Below, piece after piece: positions 19,678 to 31,290 of a stretch of 64,000 bases of DNA (position 1 is the stretch's first letter; each line of letters opens with the position of its first letter). The stretch comes from Symbiodinium natans (Eukaryota > Sar > Dinophyceae > Suessiales > Symbiodiniaceae), in NCBI GenBank assembly GCA_905221605.1, contig CAJNDS010002616.1:123096-187095 (forward strand), given 5' to 3'. The translations under genes were made by a program, and so were the position numbers. Below the pieces are notes generated by a model that worked only from the letters and a program-made list of their open reading frames with translations, ran no database searches and was not told the origin of the DNA.

Positions 19678-19743
19678 ATGCGCTTCAAGACATGCCCCAA
19701 GTACTGGGAGGAGCGCAGGCGCAAGATGGGAGACCCCGATTAA
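19678..19743 (+). other. possible terminal exon
   Basis: Acceptor TGCTAG, 21 codons and TAA, third positions almost all G or C. Reads MRFKTCPKYWEERRRKMGDP. Confidence 0.4.
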
Positions 19744-19782
19744 TTGACAAATACATGTACTGAATGAAATATTGTATGTATG

Positions 19783-19801
19783 TGTATATATATATATATA
19801 C
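19783..19801. repeat. TA dinucleotide repeat
   Basis: Nine TA units. Confidence 0.9.
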
Positions 19802-19984
19802 AGAGTCATACAGTAGAAGTACCCTCTGTTTGCACGCATTCCCCCTGCTGGTCGATCTTACTGCCCAGCCTAGCTCATCCCGACAGGAATCTGTGAAGAT
19901 GATACAAGCATTGGTCCTTCGAACTTCATCCACGTCCTGGAGCCGGAAATCCTTGGCACAAAGCCCTTCATTAATACAATTCTT

Positions 19985-20000
19985 GAACCCTAAACCCTGA
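19985..20000. repeat. short telomere-like array, CCCTAAA orientation
   Basis: Two units. Confidence 0.75.
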
Positions 20001-20794
20001 AACCCACCGCTGGGAAAACCAACGGTGCCATGTGTAGCCGAAAGAGGGCGAGGTGCAGCAGCTCAGACGAAGAGCAGCCGCCGAAGCCGCGAAAGGCAGA
20101 AGTGCGCCCAGTGTTGGCAGGATCTGCTTGAGGAGATCGGGCACGACGTGAAAAACATTCTGTTCTGTTCTGTTCTGCTCGGCAATCCAAGTCCTGCTAA
20201 GGGACGTTGCCCAAAATTCGTGCTGAATTCAAAAACGGTGAAACCATCCCTTATGTTCAAGTGATTGCCAGTGCGCGAAGGACAAAAAAAACGCTGTGAT
20301 GTTGACAGAAGACAAGTATATGGCCGACCAGGGCAACAAGTCTTGAGCGGAAGTCAAGGGCTGAGATGGAGGCGCAAGGGCAATGACGCAGAAGGGGCAT
20401 GTGGAATCCTCGAGCAGACTGAGGAGCAGTGGGATCTGCAGCCGAAATTCTGTGCGACGGATATCAGGAGGCCCGGGTCTGAGGGTGGCAAGTACGGCGG
20501 CAGTAGCTCCGGCAGTTGGCAGGCCGGGGCCTCTCTTTTACCCTTTCCCCCTCACCGGCCCTGATGTACTGGAACAGAATTGAGGTGGGGGGTCGGTATC
20601 TGCGTTGGAGAGAACCTAGGGTGATGTCCTCTCCGGCTGCCGCGTCGACTTCTGCCCACGTGGGCTGAGGAGGTCCCAAAGCCTGCAACCAAGGACGAGT
20701 GGTGCTGTAGGCCTGCCACTGTTCTCCGGTCCTGCAGCTCCTGCACTTTGGCTTCGTCTGGGCGAAGCAGGTGCGCAATTCGCCAAAGGCACTG

Positions 20795-20980
20795 GTGGGC
20801 AGTGCGGAGATGGTGTTTGACCCTATCGGCGGTGTGGAAGTACCTCAAGCAACACAGACATGTGGGCCCATTGCATAGAGCCTTGATGGCGCGAAGAGGC
20901 CATGCCGTCTAGTCTGATGGACAGCGAGCTTTTGGAAGGACACAAAAGAAGCTTCGCAGAAAATGCAGGCGCACGCATGG
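20795..20980 (-). pseudogene. LINE C-terminal tandem C2H2 zinc fingers
   Basis: First finger C-I-F-C, twelve residues, H-QTRR-H; second finger C-x2-C, twelve residues, H-LRTA-H. A one-base frame change separates the two. Such C-terminal fingers presumably bind template RNA or target DNA. Confidence 0.65.
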
Positions 20981-21339
20981 CAGGCCTGCTGCGCGGCGAG
21001 GTCCCCAGTCTTGCGGCTGGCTCATAACGCGGCTGCAGTCGCAGCCAAAGGGGTTTGCCGCTTACAGGCCTTGATGGCATCCTTGCAGGCTTTGACCCAC
21101 CGCCCTGACTCAGAGGATTCAGCGTGAGCGTGGAGCAGATCGACCAGCGGTGATTTGCTGTGGGACAAGCCGTAAACCCTCAAAACATACCAACATTAGC
21201 CAAGAGGCCTTGGGTCGGGCCTCATGTTCCAGCTGGAGCCAAGGCTGTAGCAGCCTGTGCCAGAACCTCAAAGGCAGCGTGGTAAGCCGCGTACCAGGGG
21301 GGAACTCAGACTGAAAGAAAAAAATTGCTGCGCAAAATT

Positions 21340-21726
21340 TTAGCGCACGGGCCAGGAGGCCCTACACTGGACCTCTGGCGCGAGGTGATTGTCGGCCGTG
21401 ATGATACCTCCAAGATGCTCGTAGACCTCCGCAATAGGCAGGAGGACTGCGGACAGCGCCGCCCTCCAGCAGCACTTGGCAAGATGGTGTCGTGGATGGA
21501 GGGCGAAGAGCGCAGCAGTCTTCGTGACGCCGTACCCAAACTCCATGCCAAAACTGGCAGCATGGTCAGCCAGAAGCAGAGCAGTGTGGAGGGTATCGTC
21601 AACTAGGGCTGAAGGCTCATTCCCTTGACAGGGGTAAAGAAGATCATCAGCCCAAGTGAGGAACTTTGCCATTGTTGGGTTAAATTTTACATTTTTATTC
21701 CATATGAGGCTCAAGGCACCATACAT
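21340..21726 (-). pseudogene. LINE reverse transcriptase fragment with the ADD motif
   Basis: 128 codons from an ATG near the array insertion side; includes KFLTWADDLLYPCQ (active-site D-D) and the downstream block VYEHLGGIIT typical of LINE RTs. Confidence 0.75.
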
Positions 21727-21986
21727 GCATGGGAGAGCAAGAGAACCACCCTAATCCAAACAAACCCTCCAAAGTCTTTAAATCCTGCCTTGGAATGTGT
21801 TCCTCTCGAGACTGGGCTGGGCCGAGCTTCGTCTGCAAGTAGAGGTTTCTTGTGCGTTTTCGGACTTCAGATCATGTAGGTGCCCCTTGAGTGCCAACTT
21901 GCCAAGCCTTTCTGAAGAACCCCGAACCGCCATCTGCTGAGGATGTTTGGCGGGCCCGAGGACATCGCAGGCGCGAAGTGTACAGC

Positions 21987-22035
21987 TAAACCCTAAACCC
22001 TAATAGCCTAAACCCTAAATTAAATTACCCTAAAC
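21987..22035. repeat. telomere-like array inside LINE RT, CCCTAAA orientation
   Basis: Five degenerate units, followed by three imperfect copies of a GGCGCCTGGTAGAGGCGATAG-type unit up to about 22150. Together they interrupt the RT reading. Confidence 0.85.
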
Positions 22036-24714
22036 TCTCTAGGCAATAGTTTGGTTGACGCCTGTTAGAGGCGATAAGTTTTGGGTGGCGCCTGGTTCAG
22101 GCGATAGGTGGTAGTAGGTTTTGGGCGCCTGGTAGAGGCGATAGGTTTTGGGCGCAAAACTCGGCTCTTCAACTGCAAGGAGAGGTGGCCCATGAAGCGT
22201 GGGAGCCCGGAAACCAAGCCTTTTTGAATCAAGGGCCTTGCCGGCGGAGGTCAAGTAGGCGCTGAAGCCGAGTCCAAGAAGGATATCGGCCGTGGGGTCG
22301 CCTGGGCGCGTAGGTTGCCGTGAGCTGCACGTGGGGATCAACCCGAAAGAAGTACCGTGCATAAGGTCAGCGGTAATCTTATGGAGGTGGTCGGAATGTG
22401 AGGCCTCTGCAAGCCTCAGCATCTCGGATGAGAGAGTAGAAGGCAGCTCTGATATCGATGTCAAGCGCCGCGAAGTCCTGCTTCACCGGGGCGGAACCAG
22501 AAGACCGACCATAAGGACAAGGTGCTCAGCTGACAGGTCTGAGCTGCGACAGGGATCTAGACCTCTAGAACCAACAGCCCCGTCGCAGGGCGGGATGGAT
22601 GGGGCCAAGTGTCGGTGACGGCCCAGATGACCGAGGGCGGGGACTGAAATCCATTGACTCCCCTGCCAGAGAGGAGGGAAGGGCATAGCGGAGAAACGCA
22701 AGAATCAAAGAGCAATGTCTGCCAACCAAGGCGAGTCGCCCGCGCAAGCGTATCGGCGTTGGTGTGACCGCCACGTAGCTTGAGAGCCCAAGCTATGGCT
22801 CCAAGCAAAGCTGCAGTCTGCAGAGCGAGGAAGGACAAGGCAAGGCCCGTAGCAAAACCTGTCCCAGAAAGGAGGAGCATCGAGACTAGAACCGATGTAA
22901 TAGAGCGGCATGAACGAGCCAAGGCAGTGGAACGATCGAAATTCCCACAGAGCCAGCAGGGTTGATGCTATGACGGGGAACAGGATTGAGAGCGCGGCAG
23001 TCAAAGGAAGCGACTTGGGCCTTGGCGCTCAAGGGATGGCCTACAGCCAAACGCGGCGCCTTGACAGGGGACTGAAGAACGGTAGCAAGCCTGAGAAATG
23101 GTGTTGTCAGGGAGGACAAATGCTCGACCCTGCGGGGAGCTGGGACAGAGCGATGGCAATTTGCACAGGCAGAAGTGTCAGGCTGTACTTGGACACGTTG
23201 AGCTTGCTCTGGAACGACGCATCAAGCGTGGGACGGGGCCCGTAACAGCAAACTGGAGGACGCAACTTATGCGTGCCACACAAGCATGACGGCCGCAGCA
23301 CATGGCGGAGGTTGCGGGCAGGACGCTGCTTGACTCAGCAAGCTGTTCACTTCCCAAGCAGAAAGCCAAGAGCGCAAAATCCATGAGGCAGCCAAAAGGA
23401 AAGGTGCCATTGCAGAGATGAGGAAACAAGGTCCGAGAACTGAGGAGGAGCCACCAAAGGCAGGGAGAAGAGTATGACTCACACATGTCCCACTGACAAG
23501 CTTATGGAGAAGGTTGTAGACAGGACACTGCTCAACTCGACGAGGAGCTGCGACAAAGGCCTAGCGCAACCTTCCTTGACGGGAGGGCAGGTGAAAGGGC
23601 TGGTGCAGAAGGCTGTAAAGAAAGCCGCGGGCAGGACACTGCTCAACTAGAGGCCCTTGACGACCTTTCATGGCGCCAAGGAAAGGGTGGGGGCAGTCAG
23701 CAATGGGACAGATGTTCGACCCAACAGGAGCTGTGACTGAGGATCCTGACAGCTTCCAGAGCAGGGAGGCAGCTGATGGGGAGGCTGAAGGGGCCCCAAC
23801 AGGATCCGCGAGAATAAGAGAAGTGACCGAGTGGCCAAACGAAGACAGGGCAAATGCGAACCTGTAACGGAGACCACCAATAGACGTGGCTGCTGCTGGT
23901 ACAGCTTCTCATCTCTCGTCTTCTTGAAATCTTGGTTCCGCCGGAGTTTGCCATCTGCTTTGCGGATCAACGTGATGAACCTCTGAATATCCTTGACGTC
24001 CTCGCCTGGCGTCTCGGAACACTGCAACACCGCGGATGGGGTCTCCTGTGGCTGCTGATGGTCCGCACTTGGGGAATGCCCAAAAATCCTTCCGCCTCTT
24101 GGCAGATTGCCACTGGCCCTGTCCCGCAGATGCCCAGCATCCATGCAGCTGGGCCGGCAGTGACGGTCAGCAAGATACTCCACCAACCTGCGAGGGGCTT
24201 TGCCGCCGCTGGCTCGTGCCCGAGCGGTAGGTTGACCTTCGTCGACGGAGGTTGCGACGCCAGGCCGGCGAGGGAAGACGAAGTTATTTGGCGATCTTTT
24301 CTGTCGCTAAAGGCACAACGCATCATCCAGACGCAGCAGCTCATGCAACTTTACCCGCAGGATTTCGAGGCGGTGGCCGGGCCGCTGCTGGTGAAAACAC
24401 GACTCTGGTCAGTTCGCCATTGGGGCTGCGTCCCATCCGATTTGATCAGCCAGAAACCCAGGAAGAAGGGTTCGCGCCGGGGCTGTTTCACAAATACAGA
24501 CCGCAGGCAGCCGGCGAAAGACTTGCGGAATGAGTTGTCGGAGACGCAAGGCCGCCTCATCAAGGAGTTGAGGCAACAGGGGGACAGGATCAACGACCTG
24601 TGCGACAAGTTGGGGCATCAGGAGCTCTCTGCGGCTGTGGCCACTCAAAGCGAAAACTCCCGCCACGAGATTGAGGAGCAGGTGCCTGCGGGGCCGGAGC
24701 CCGAGGCTGGTTGG

Positions 24715-25800
24715 CTGATCCCAGGCAAGTACAGGGTGCTCGAGCTCCTCGGTGCAGGCGCATCTGGCACTGTTCGCAAGGGGGAACGGCTCATCCACAA
24801 GAAGCCTACCCTCGTGGCCATCAAGAGGAGCCGCGAGGACTGCAAGCGAGCTCTCCGCGAGGTCGCAATCCTTGCGCAACTGCGCCGTCAGCACATTGTG
24901 AAGATCTGCGACGTCGTCGACACTTTTGATGATGTTTGCATGGTGATGGGTATTGACCGCATCAAGAAGCTGCTGCACACCCTGCTTTGCGGACTCAAGT
25001 ACCTTCACTCGGCAGGGGTTTGGCGCCGCGATCTGAAGCCGGCCAACTGCCTCTTCAACCAGCATGGACAGGATGCCCGCAAAAACTGGTCGATCAAGAT
25101 CTGCGACTTCGGCCATCGTTTGAGGATTGACCTCACAGACCATGTGGTGACAAGGTTTTGGAGAGCCCCGGAGTTGATCTTACTCCAAAGGCACTCGACA
25201 CAGGCCATTGACATGTGGTCAGTCGGCTGCATCTTTGCCGAGCCCCTGGGCACGAGGCAGGGCATACAAGTTCAGGATCGGGGACCGTTGTTTCTCGGGT
25301 CCTTATGCATCCCGCTGTCTCCTGATCAGAGACGCGAGTTTTCAATGCCGCCAGACGACTTACTCAAACAGCGTGACGCGCTTAACATGATCTTTGACCT
25401 CCTGGGAACCCCCGGAGCCGGCGGACATTGAGCAGCTGGGGGAAGATGCAAAGAGGTACATTCGTTCCTTCGCAGCGCGTGAAGGCAAGGGTTTGCACTT
25501 CCCCGGAGTTGCGGCCGAGGCCATGGACATTTTGCGGAGAATGTTGACATTCAACCCAAAGGCCCGCATTTGCGCGATCCAGGCTCTCCAAAGCAATTGG
25601 TTTCGAAAAAGTCGAGATCATTCCAGGGAAATGGCCGCGCCGAATCAGGTCACGTTGGAATTCGAGAAAGAAGCCGAAATGGGCGAGAATCGCCTGCGAG
25701 AAAGCTTCTGGGGAAGTCAAAAAGTTCCAGAAATGCGGGACATGTCAGAGTGACCACAAGCAGCGTCGAGAAAATCAACCTGCACCGCTTGCGCATTTTT
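24715..25800 (+). pseudogene. MAP-kinase-like protein kinase pseudogene
   Basis: An intron-free kinase reading: GAGASGTV loop (24751-24774), VAIK lysine (24814-24825), RRDLKPAN in place of HRDLKPxN (25024-25047), DFG (25105-25113), APE (25165-25173) and AIDMWSVGCIF. The activation loop has TDH where MAP kinases have TxY. About 25 residues are missing between the hinge and helix E. A fifth C at 25409-25413 and a fourth G at 25710-25713 each shift the frame by +1; the MAPK C-terminal region continues in the next frame. The upstream frame (24480-24714) is open and contains a charged, coiled-coil-like stretch. Most likely a dead retrocopy; assembly indels are an alternative for the frame breaks only. 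Confidence 0.8.
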
Positions 25801-26023
25801 CTGTTATTCTGCACTGTTTGCACCGTTTGGGAGGGGGTTTCGGGTTTTTTTTGGCGAGTCGGGGCTCATATGGCTTATCAGAAATCCCCATCATGGCGCC
25901 CAAGGAGCTCATGGAGCGCGTGCACAGCGACGTCATATGATAGCAAGACACAAGAATTAAATTAAGAACTAGAGGTGATACCGTGGACGTGCGGAGTTTC
26001 ATCAACCCCACACAGTTTCTCAC

Positions 26024-26173
26024 CGTAACGGCATCAGGAGACTCGTGATCCTGTATCTGAAGCTTGCACTCGAAGAGTGGCAGCCGCATAAGCACTCCTG
26101 CAGGCGCCATGATAGGCGTAGATGACATCATGGTAACGACAGCACCTTCACATGGAGCGCCAAACGAGCCATT
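26024..26173 (-). other. exon-like island, exactly 50 codons
   Basis: Minus-strand acceptor GCTTTAG and donor ACG-GTGAGA, phase 0/0. Reads EGAVVTMMSSTPIMAPAGVL and then LPLFECKLQIQDHESPDAVT. Good codon use; family not recognised. Confidence 0.45.
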
Positions 26174-26261
26174 CTAAAGCCACACGGGGTGTTAGGGTCT
26201 GTTTAGGGAAGCTGCAAGCCCAAACCAACCCCCCAGTCCTCATTTTTAGCCCTCTGCGCAG

Positions 26262-26312
26262 GCGAAAATGGCTGATCATCTCAGCTCAATCTTGCAGAAG
26301 TCGATGCTTGGG
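26262..26312 (+). other. exon-like island
   Basis: Acceptor TGCGCAG and a following GT; 17 codons reading AKMADHLSSILQKSMLG. A possible terminal exon (RKLRAAVERCEAFTPES, then TAG) ends near 26446. Confidence 0.35.
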
Positions 26313-26927
26313 GTGGATGGGTGATGCGGAGGCTTGTCGATCTCTGATGCACCTGGCTAAAGATGGGCCGAGGAAGCTTGGTTTACTCAGAGGAAGCTCC
26401 GGGCGGCAGTTGAAAGATGCGAGGCATTCACGCCGGAAAGCTAGTTAGACGGGCTGTGCCTCTGAATTAGTGCTGAAAGTGTTGGGTGTGGATATGTTGG
26501 GCAGGGCAAATCCGGTAAACCGGGCCTCAATTCCTCCGCTCAGCACATTTGCAGAACCTGCTCGCAGGGTCTGCGCCGCCAAACCACGAACTCTCGCTCC
26601 CAAAAGGGAAGGGGACCCGACACTTACAGCCCTAAACTCCATACATCCTATAAACTCTAGAAGGTCCTAGAGGCGTACTCCACCTCTAGGTGATTGTAGG
26701 TGCATGCGATTTTTCGGGGTAGGGGTTTTGGAGGTTCCAGGCTTGAGGGGTTGAGGTCTTTGGTCACCTTTTTCTTCCTTAGCCAATGATTGAACTTTTT
26801 TGGGATTCCTTGTTTAGTAGGAGTACTTCTTGGTTATTGGAGAAGTGAGCTTTTTAGGGTTTTGGGGCACTGGAGCCCTCCTGCCAATGGCAGGGCGGGA
26901 CATCGTTCGTGGCGGAGTGTGCTCTCT

Positions 26928-27052
26928 TACTGTTGGTTGGTAGGGGCTGAGGGAATGAGGTACCCTACATCCCTATATATACCCTTTATTAAGGGATTGT
27001 ATAGGGTACCTCATGCCCCTCATTCCCTGATTTCCTGCTAACCAACAGTAAG
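26928..27052. mobile_element. small inverted-repeat element, family 4 copy 2
   Basis: Perfect 13-base ends CTTACTGTTGGTT / AACCAACAGTAAG, inner repeats GGGAATGAGG and GAGGTACCCTA, AT-rich centre. About 125 bases, no ORF. Confidence 0.85.
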
Positions 27053-27063
27053 TTCCGTCTCAC

Positions 27064-27137
27064 CCCGTGGCAGTGCAGCTTTCTGAGCGCGTCTTCTTTG
27101 CCCGTAATCTGGGCCGAGGAGTTGTCAATCATGGCGG
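27064..27137 (-). other. exon-like island
   Basis: Minus-strand acceptor GCGCAG and donor GG-GTGAGA; reads MIDNSSAQITGKEDALRKLH with 77 percent G or C at third positions. The opposite strand is also open but has poorer codon use. Confidence 0.35.
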
Positions 27138-27191
27138 CTGCGCGGAAACAACTCCATCTGTTGCACTGCAGTCTTGAACCCCCAAAACTTC

Positions 27192-27285
27192 GTAGTTGAG
27201 CAGGTGGCCTTTAACCTTTTGGGGTATATATAAGCCTACCATATTTGGAAGGTTAACATTTTTTGGCTCAGGGTACTCAGCTACT
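27192..27285. mobile_element. small inverted-repeat element, family 2 copy 1
   Basis: Ends GTAGTTGAGCAGGTGGCC and GGCTCAGGGTACTCAGCTAC; inner inverted repeat CTTTAACCTTTTGG / AAGGTTAACATTTTTTGG. Confidence 0.75.
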
Positions 27286-27420
27286 AGGAAAACCGGCTGG
27301 GAAAGGAGGATAACCCTAAACCCTAACACAATTCTGGAGAAGGTCTTCGGTGCCCACAGGCACGCGCTTGGCCCGAACAAGTTGTGATCGATTGTGGCGG
27401 CATGCAAAGTGCCCGTGGGA

Positions 27421-27530
27421 CCTTAAACCTTGGGGCTTAGGGTTTTGGGTTTACAGTAGGGTTTAGGGTTAAGGGTTTAGGGTTCAGGGTGCAGGGTTTA
27501 GGGTTTCGTGTTTAGGGTTCGGGGTTTAGG
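27421..27530. repeat. telomere-like array, TTTAGGG orientation
   Basis: About 13 degenerate units. Confidence 0.9.
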
Positions 27531-27606
27531 GAGAGTCTTTGCTCAGTCTTGGATCGATCGCAGCCTAACCACTGTTTGTGGATTGTGTCTGTACACAGTC
27601 CATGTG

Positions 27607-27706
27607 TTGGGATGTTCCCCCTTATACTAAAAGTGCTTAGTGGGGATTACAATAGGGGTACTAAAATCCCTCTGAAGGACTGTTAGTATAAGGGGGGACA
27701 TCCCAA
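27607..27706. mobile_element. small inverted-repeat element, family 1 copy 2
   Basis: Ends TTGGGATGTTCCCCCTTATA / TATAAGGGGGGACATCCCAA, about 32 bases long with few mismatches. 100 bases in all. Confidence 0.85.
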
Positions 27707-28897
27707 TCCGTATGTTACGAGTTATCAATCTCGCAGATGTTCTTGGGCTTCTGGTGATATACTGGAGGGGGATCCAAGACGACTCGAAATAGCATTCCCA
27801 GCACATACCTTTCCGTTGCAGCAGTAACTTCTCAGCAGAAGTGCAAGTTTTGCTACCTCACACATAAATGGCGGTGTTTGCACCGCGCCTGCAAAGTTCT
27901 CCTTTCATCACCAGTCACCAGTTTGGAGATCTTGCCAGGGTTTACTTAGCCCTTCTCGTTCGATCCGTGTGCTTAAGTGGGTGCGAATTATCGTATGATT
28001 GTGTCGTTGTCGTACAACCAAAACCTTGCACACCTGCACCCTCGAGTCCTTGATGTAGTACTTTGGGCCCGCGGCCCGCACCATGCTCGAACTCCAAGCA
28101 AGACGCCCAAAACTCGGAAATCTCTGACGCCCAAATTCCCTCAGCCATCCTGAAACCCTTTCTCCGACTGGAATGCCCACTCCGATCATCAGCCTGCACC
28201 GCCCGACGCACACGCCGCGGCTCGAAAGCACGAGAGAAACCCCATAGGCTCTACATACAGCTTCCTTGTTTGATTCACTGTCTTCTGGTTGCGCTAGTTG
28301 GGCGTGAGTTTGCTGCTGTCGGGCATTTCCTGGTCTTTCCTGGAGCCTTTGCGTTTCCCACTGCTGCAATCCTCGCCGGCACAGTTGTCAGGCCCGGGCA
28401 GTGCCGGGCAGGTGTGCCTAAGAGACAAGTGCCCAAGTGCCCAGCTTTTTGATTGAACTCAGGGCATGAAGCAATGTTTAATCATTCTCAGCTAGCTTCC
28501 AAGCGGTGAATGACCCAGGGTTTTGCGTGTGGAGTTGCATGTTCTTGGCAGAGCGGGTGCTCGGATGTGTTCGGGGTTTTGGGGGTCTTCGGGGCTCGGA
28601 CAGTGTTGCGCCCCGGAGTGTGGACGTAGCTGGCTTCAAAATTTGTCTACCCGCCCTGGCGTTCCCCCTGTGGTGTTGTTTAGGGTTTACACTCAAAGTT
28701 TTAATAGTTTGGGGTTGAGGTTTGTTAGGGTTTTCGGGTTTATGTCTTAGAGAATTTGGGGGCGTGGCTGTTTTGGGGATTGGGATTGGGCTTCATTTAG
28801 GGTTTATAGGGCTTGCTAAGCCCTGAGACCAGACAGAAGCGCAAGGCCCAAAGAAGCATCCCACACCCCAGCATCCCATCATCCCAAGAAACAGAAG

Positions 28898-28922
28898 TTT
28901 AGGGTTTAGGGTTTAGGGTTTA
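28898..28922. repeat. telomere-like array, TTTAGGG orientation
   Basis: Three and a half perfect units; looser GGGTTTA-type traces also lie at 28677-28805. Confidence 0.9.
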
Positions 28923-29340
28923 AGATTCCCTTCCACTCGACGTGCTGCCAGGGCCAACATGCACGTCATCGGAAGCCTTGCGGGCTTTTGGGTCCGAAGG
29001 GCGCTGAACACATCGTCGGAAGTACAGGCAGCCCGCAGGGTCGCATGCGCAAGGAAGCCACCAAGCAAGATGCACGCACTTGTGGCCTTCGTTCTTGTTC
29101 AAGACTCAGAGCTCAGAACGACTTCTCATGAACTAAAGCGTACGCTGCCCTTGGCGGCTGCGAAATCAGAAAAGGCCATCGTCGGTTTCTCAGGCATTCT
29201 GCAGCTTTTCACGTCGGACTCACACCCCGCCTTCCCACCCCGAGCCTGTTGCGTATGTTGGCACGATCTGGTATGTGCATGGGGGTGATCTCGCAGTATA
29301 GCACGCAAGGCAGTGGGCACATCCCAAAGTGCAACGCATC

Positions 29341-29361
29341 AACCCCCCCCCCCCCCCCCCC
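29341..29361. repeat. poly-C tract
   Basis: Uninterrupted run of about 20 C. Confidence 0.9.
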
Positions 29362-29989
29362 GCTTTCTCTGCAAACTTGAAACCAAGTCCATGCTCAAGA
29401 TACCCAACCACAGCGCCGAGCCTGCAAGCTCGACAAGTTCTCCTAGCGGCCGCTTGGGGATTAGGGGCACACATGCTTCATGCAACTCAGGGCCCAGCAG
29501 GACCTTCTAGGGACTTGTATAGGTGGCCTGTGTGAACCTGAGCCCCCCAAAGCCCGAAACTCGTGAGACTCGTGTGGAGACTTTCGTATGCCGAAGGCCC
29601 AGCTGAGTGCCTTTCGAAGCAAGGCCCGGCCTTGATGCCTCACGGTTCGAAGACTGGGGACTGCAGGGAGGGGGATGCAAGGTTAGGAAGGGACCAGACT
29701 TGACAACTACACGTTGAGCTTGGAGGCTTCTGCGGGTTTTCAAGATTCGAAAGGGCCAAACGGCCAAACTGAACAAAAACAAACTTTGAGAGCTGTTTTG
29801 AGGGGGTGTGTTGTACATCTTTTGTTCTTTCAGACACCGAATCTCACTTCATCCTGTGACAGACCGCGGCTCAGAGACATGCTTCGGAACCAGCCGAAAC
29901 CGGGCTTGGGGCTCGTGTCGGATGGAGGTTTTGAAGCAGCAGCCCCTACACCCCAAACCTCAGGGAAGCCAAATTTGGGATTGACCTAG

Positions 29990-30033
29990 GAAACCCTAAA
30001 CCCTAAACCTTTGACCCTAAACCCTAAACCCCT
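29990..30033. repeat. telomere-like array, CCCTAAA orientation
   Basis: About six units with one degenerate spacer unit. Confidence 0.9.
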
Positions 30034-30783
30034 ACCTTCAGGCTTCAGGAGCGAGGCTTAGGAGTCAAAGGCCCACATCGGGACTGTTTCGCGGCATCTG
30101 GTGATCGGGAAATGGACTCATTTACTATATGGGGCTTTTGTTAGGGATATAATACTCATAAGAAGATAGACGGCGCATTTTAGAAAAGTCTTCTTAGGCC
30201 CCTCCCATTATGGAAATATTATTCGATTCTTGGCGCTGATTACTTTTGCCCTTTGAGTTTGGAAGAGGAAATCATGTGCAACCGTTAGAAAGAGCTGGGT
30301 GCGAAAGGCCAGATTCAATATTGAAGGGACAAAGGCCTCAATACTAAGCTAACTTCTTGTTGCTCGGGTTTTTCAGGGATTCTGGATTCACATCGTTCAG
30401 CTTACTTGTTTGGGAATTTGAGAACAAAGTGAAAGCACGCACACTCAATCAAGACAAGGAATGGTGAGTCCATCGTTTTTGAGTCACGAATTGAACAGCC
30501 AGAACGCTACAGTCATATTATGAGTGAAGGAAGGGAAACGGACGAATCAATCACAGCATGTTCTGTAGTCTTGTGCGATAGGAAAGTGAAGTTGCAAAAT
30601 TCTTTCGTCAGTATTCTTTCTTCATTCCCATGTTCGCAGGCACAATTCGCTTACTTGCGCGCAAGTATAGGGGTTCTGGAATTATATTGACTTCATGAGT
30701 GTTTTGGGGGCTGTTTTCCTTTGCCTTTGGCGCTCAAGTTTACAAATATTCAGCGGAGGCCTGAAAACGGGAGTTATTCTCCT
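30034..30783. other. AT-richer stretch without supported gene
   Basis: No ORF of note on either strand. No repeat family shared with the rest of the window was recognised. Confidence 0.6.
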
Positions 30784-30860
30784 TTCCTAAACCCTAAACC
30801 CTAAACCCTGAACCCTGAACCCTGAACCCTGAACCCTAAACCCAAAACCCTAAACTCCAA
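30784..30860. repeat. telomere-like array, CCCTAAA orientation
   Basis: About ten units including four consecutive CCCTGAA variants. Confidence 0.95.
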
Positions 30861-30918
30861 GTCCGGGAGCCAGCGCCCTGCCAGGCATCGCCACCTGCCA
30901 GTCCAACATCGTCAGGTC
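30850..30918 (-). other. possible terminal exon
   Basis: Minus-strand acceptor GGTCAG, 22 codons and TAG at the edge of the telomere-like array; reads DLTMLDWQVAMPGRALAPGL with GC-rich third positions. Confidence 0.35.
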
Positions 30919-31290
30919 CTGACCCCGGGACCTAGAGTGCTGGGCTTTAGGAACGGCTTTTGATGCTTTGGGGGACTTTTTGCGACTCTTAAAGCTTTTA
31001 ACGTGTTTTTGGGCGTTTGCACGTTACAGGGTTGATGGTGGCAAGTCTGGGGCCCATTGAGAGGGTCTGGTGTTTGGGGTTTTGGGCATGGTCCATGCGC
31101 TGCAAGAGTACATGGGACCCCCTAAACCCTATAAGCTATAAACCCTAATCCCTATCGCCCTGGGGCTTGTCCATCTTATGGTGGGCCCCGCGTTTCGAAA
31201 CGGGGCTGCACTTAAGGGGAAGGTAGGACTTGGATGGGGTCACTGCATTTCAAGAGGATGCCGCGGCGCGACTGCAGTGGATTCCATGAG

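Larger units (their letters stand above)
20290..23700 (-). mobile_element. decayed LINE (non-LTR) retrotransposon
   Basis: Minus-strand RT motifs appear in order: motif A DIDIRAAF near 22425-22465, motif B RPGDPTADILLG near 22244-22302, and motif C WADDLLYP within 21621-21673. Two C2H2 zinc fingers follow near 20905-20980 and 20795-20870. The frames change between motifs and a telomere-like array plus a short GGCGATAGG-type repeat lies between motifs B and C, so the element is dead. The 5' part (22500-23700) has recurring ACACTGCTCAACT-like phrases but no endonuclease that I could recognise; both ends are approximate. Confidence 0.75.

Noticed and set aside
24409-25143. 244-codon frame antisense to the kinase
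   Set aside because: Antisense shadow of the GC-biased kinase reading; the plus strand has all kinase motifs.
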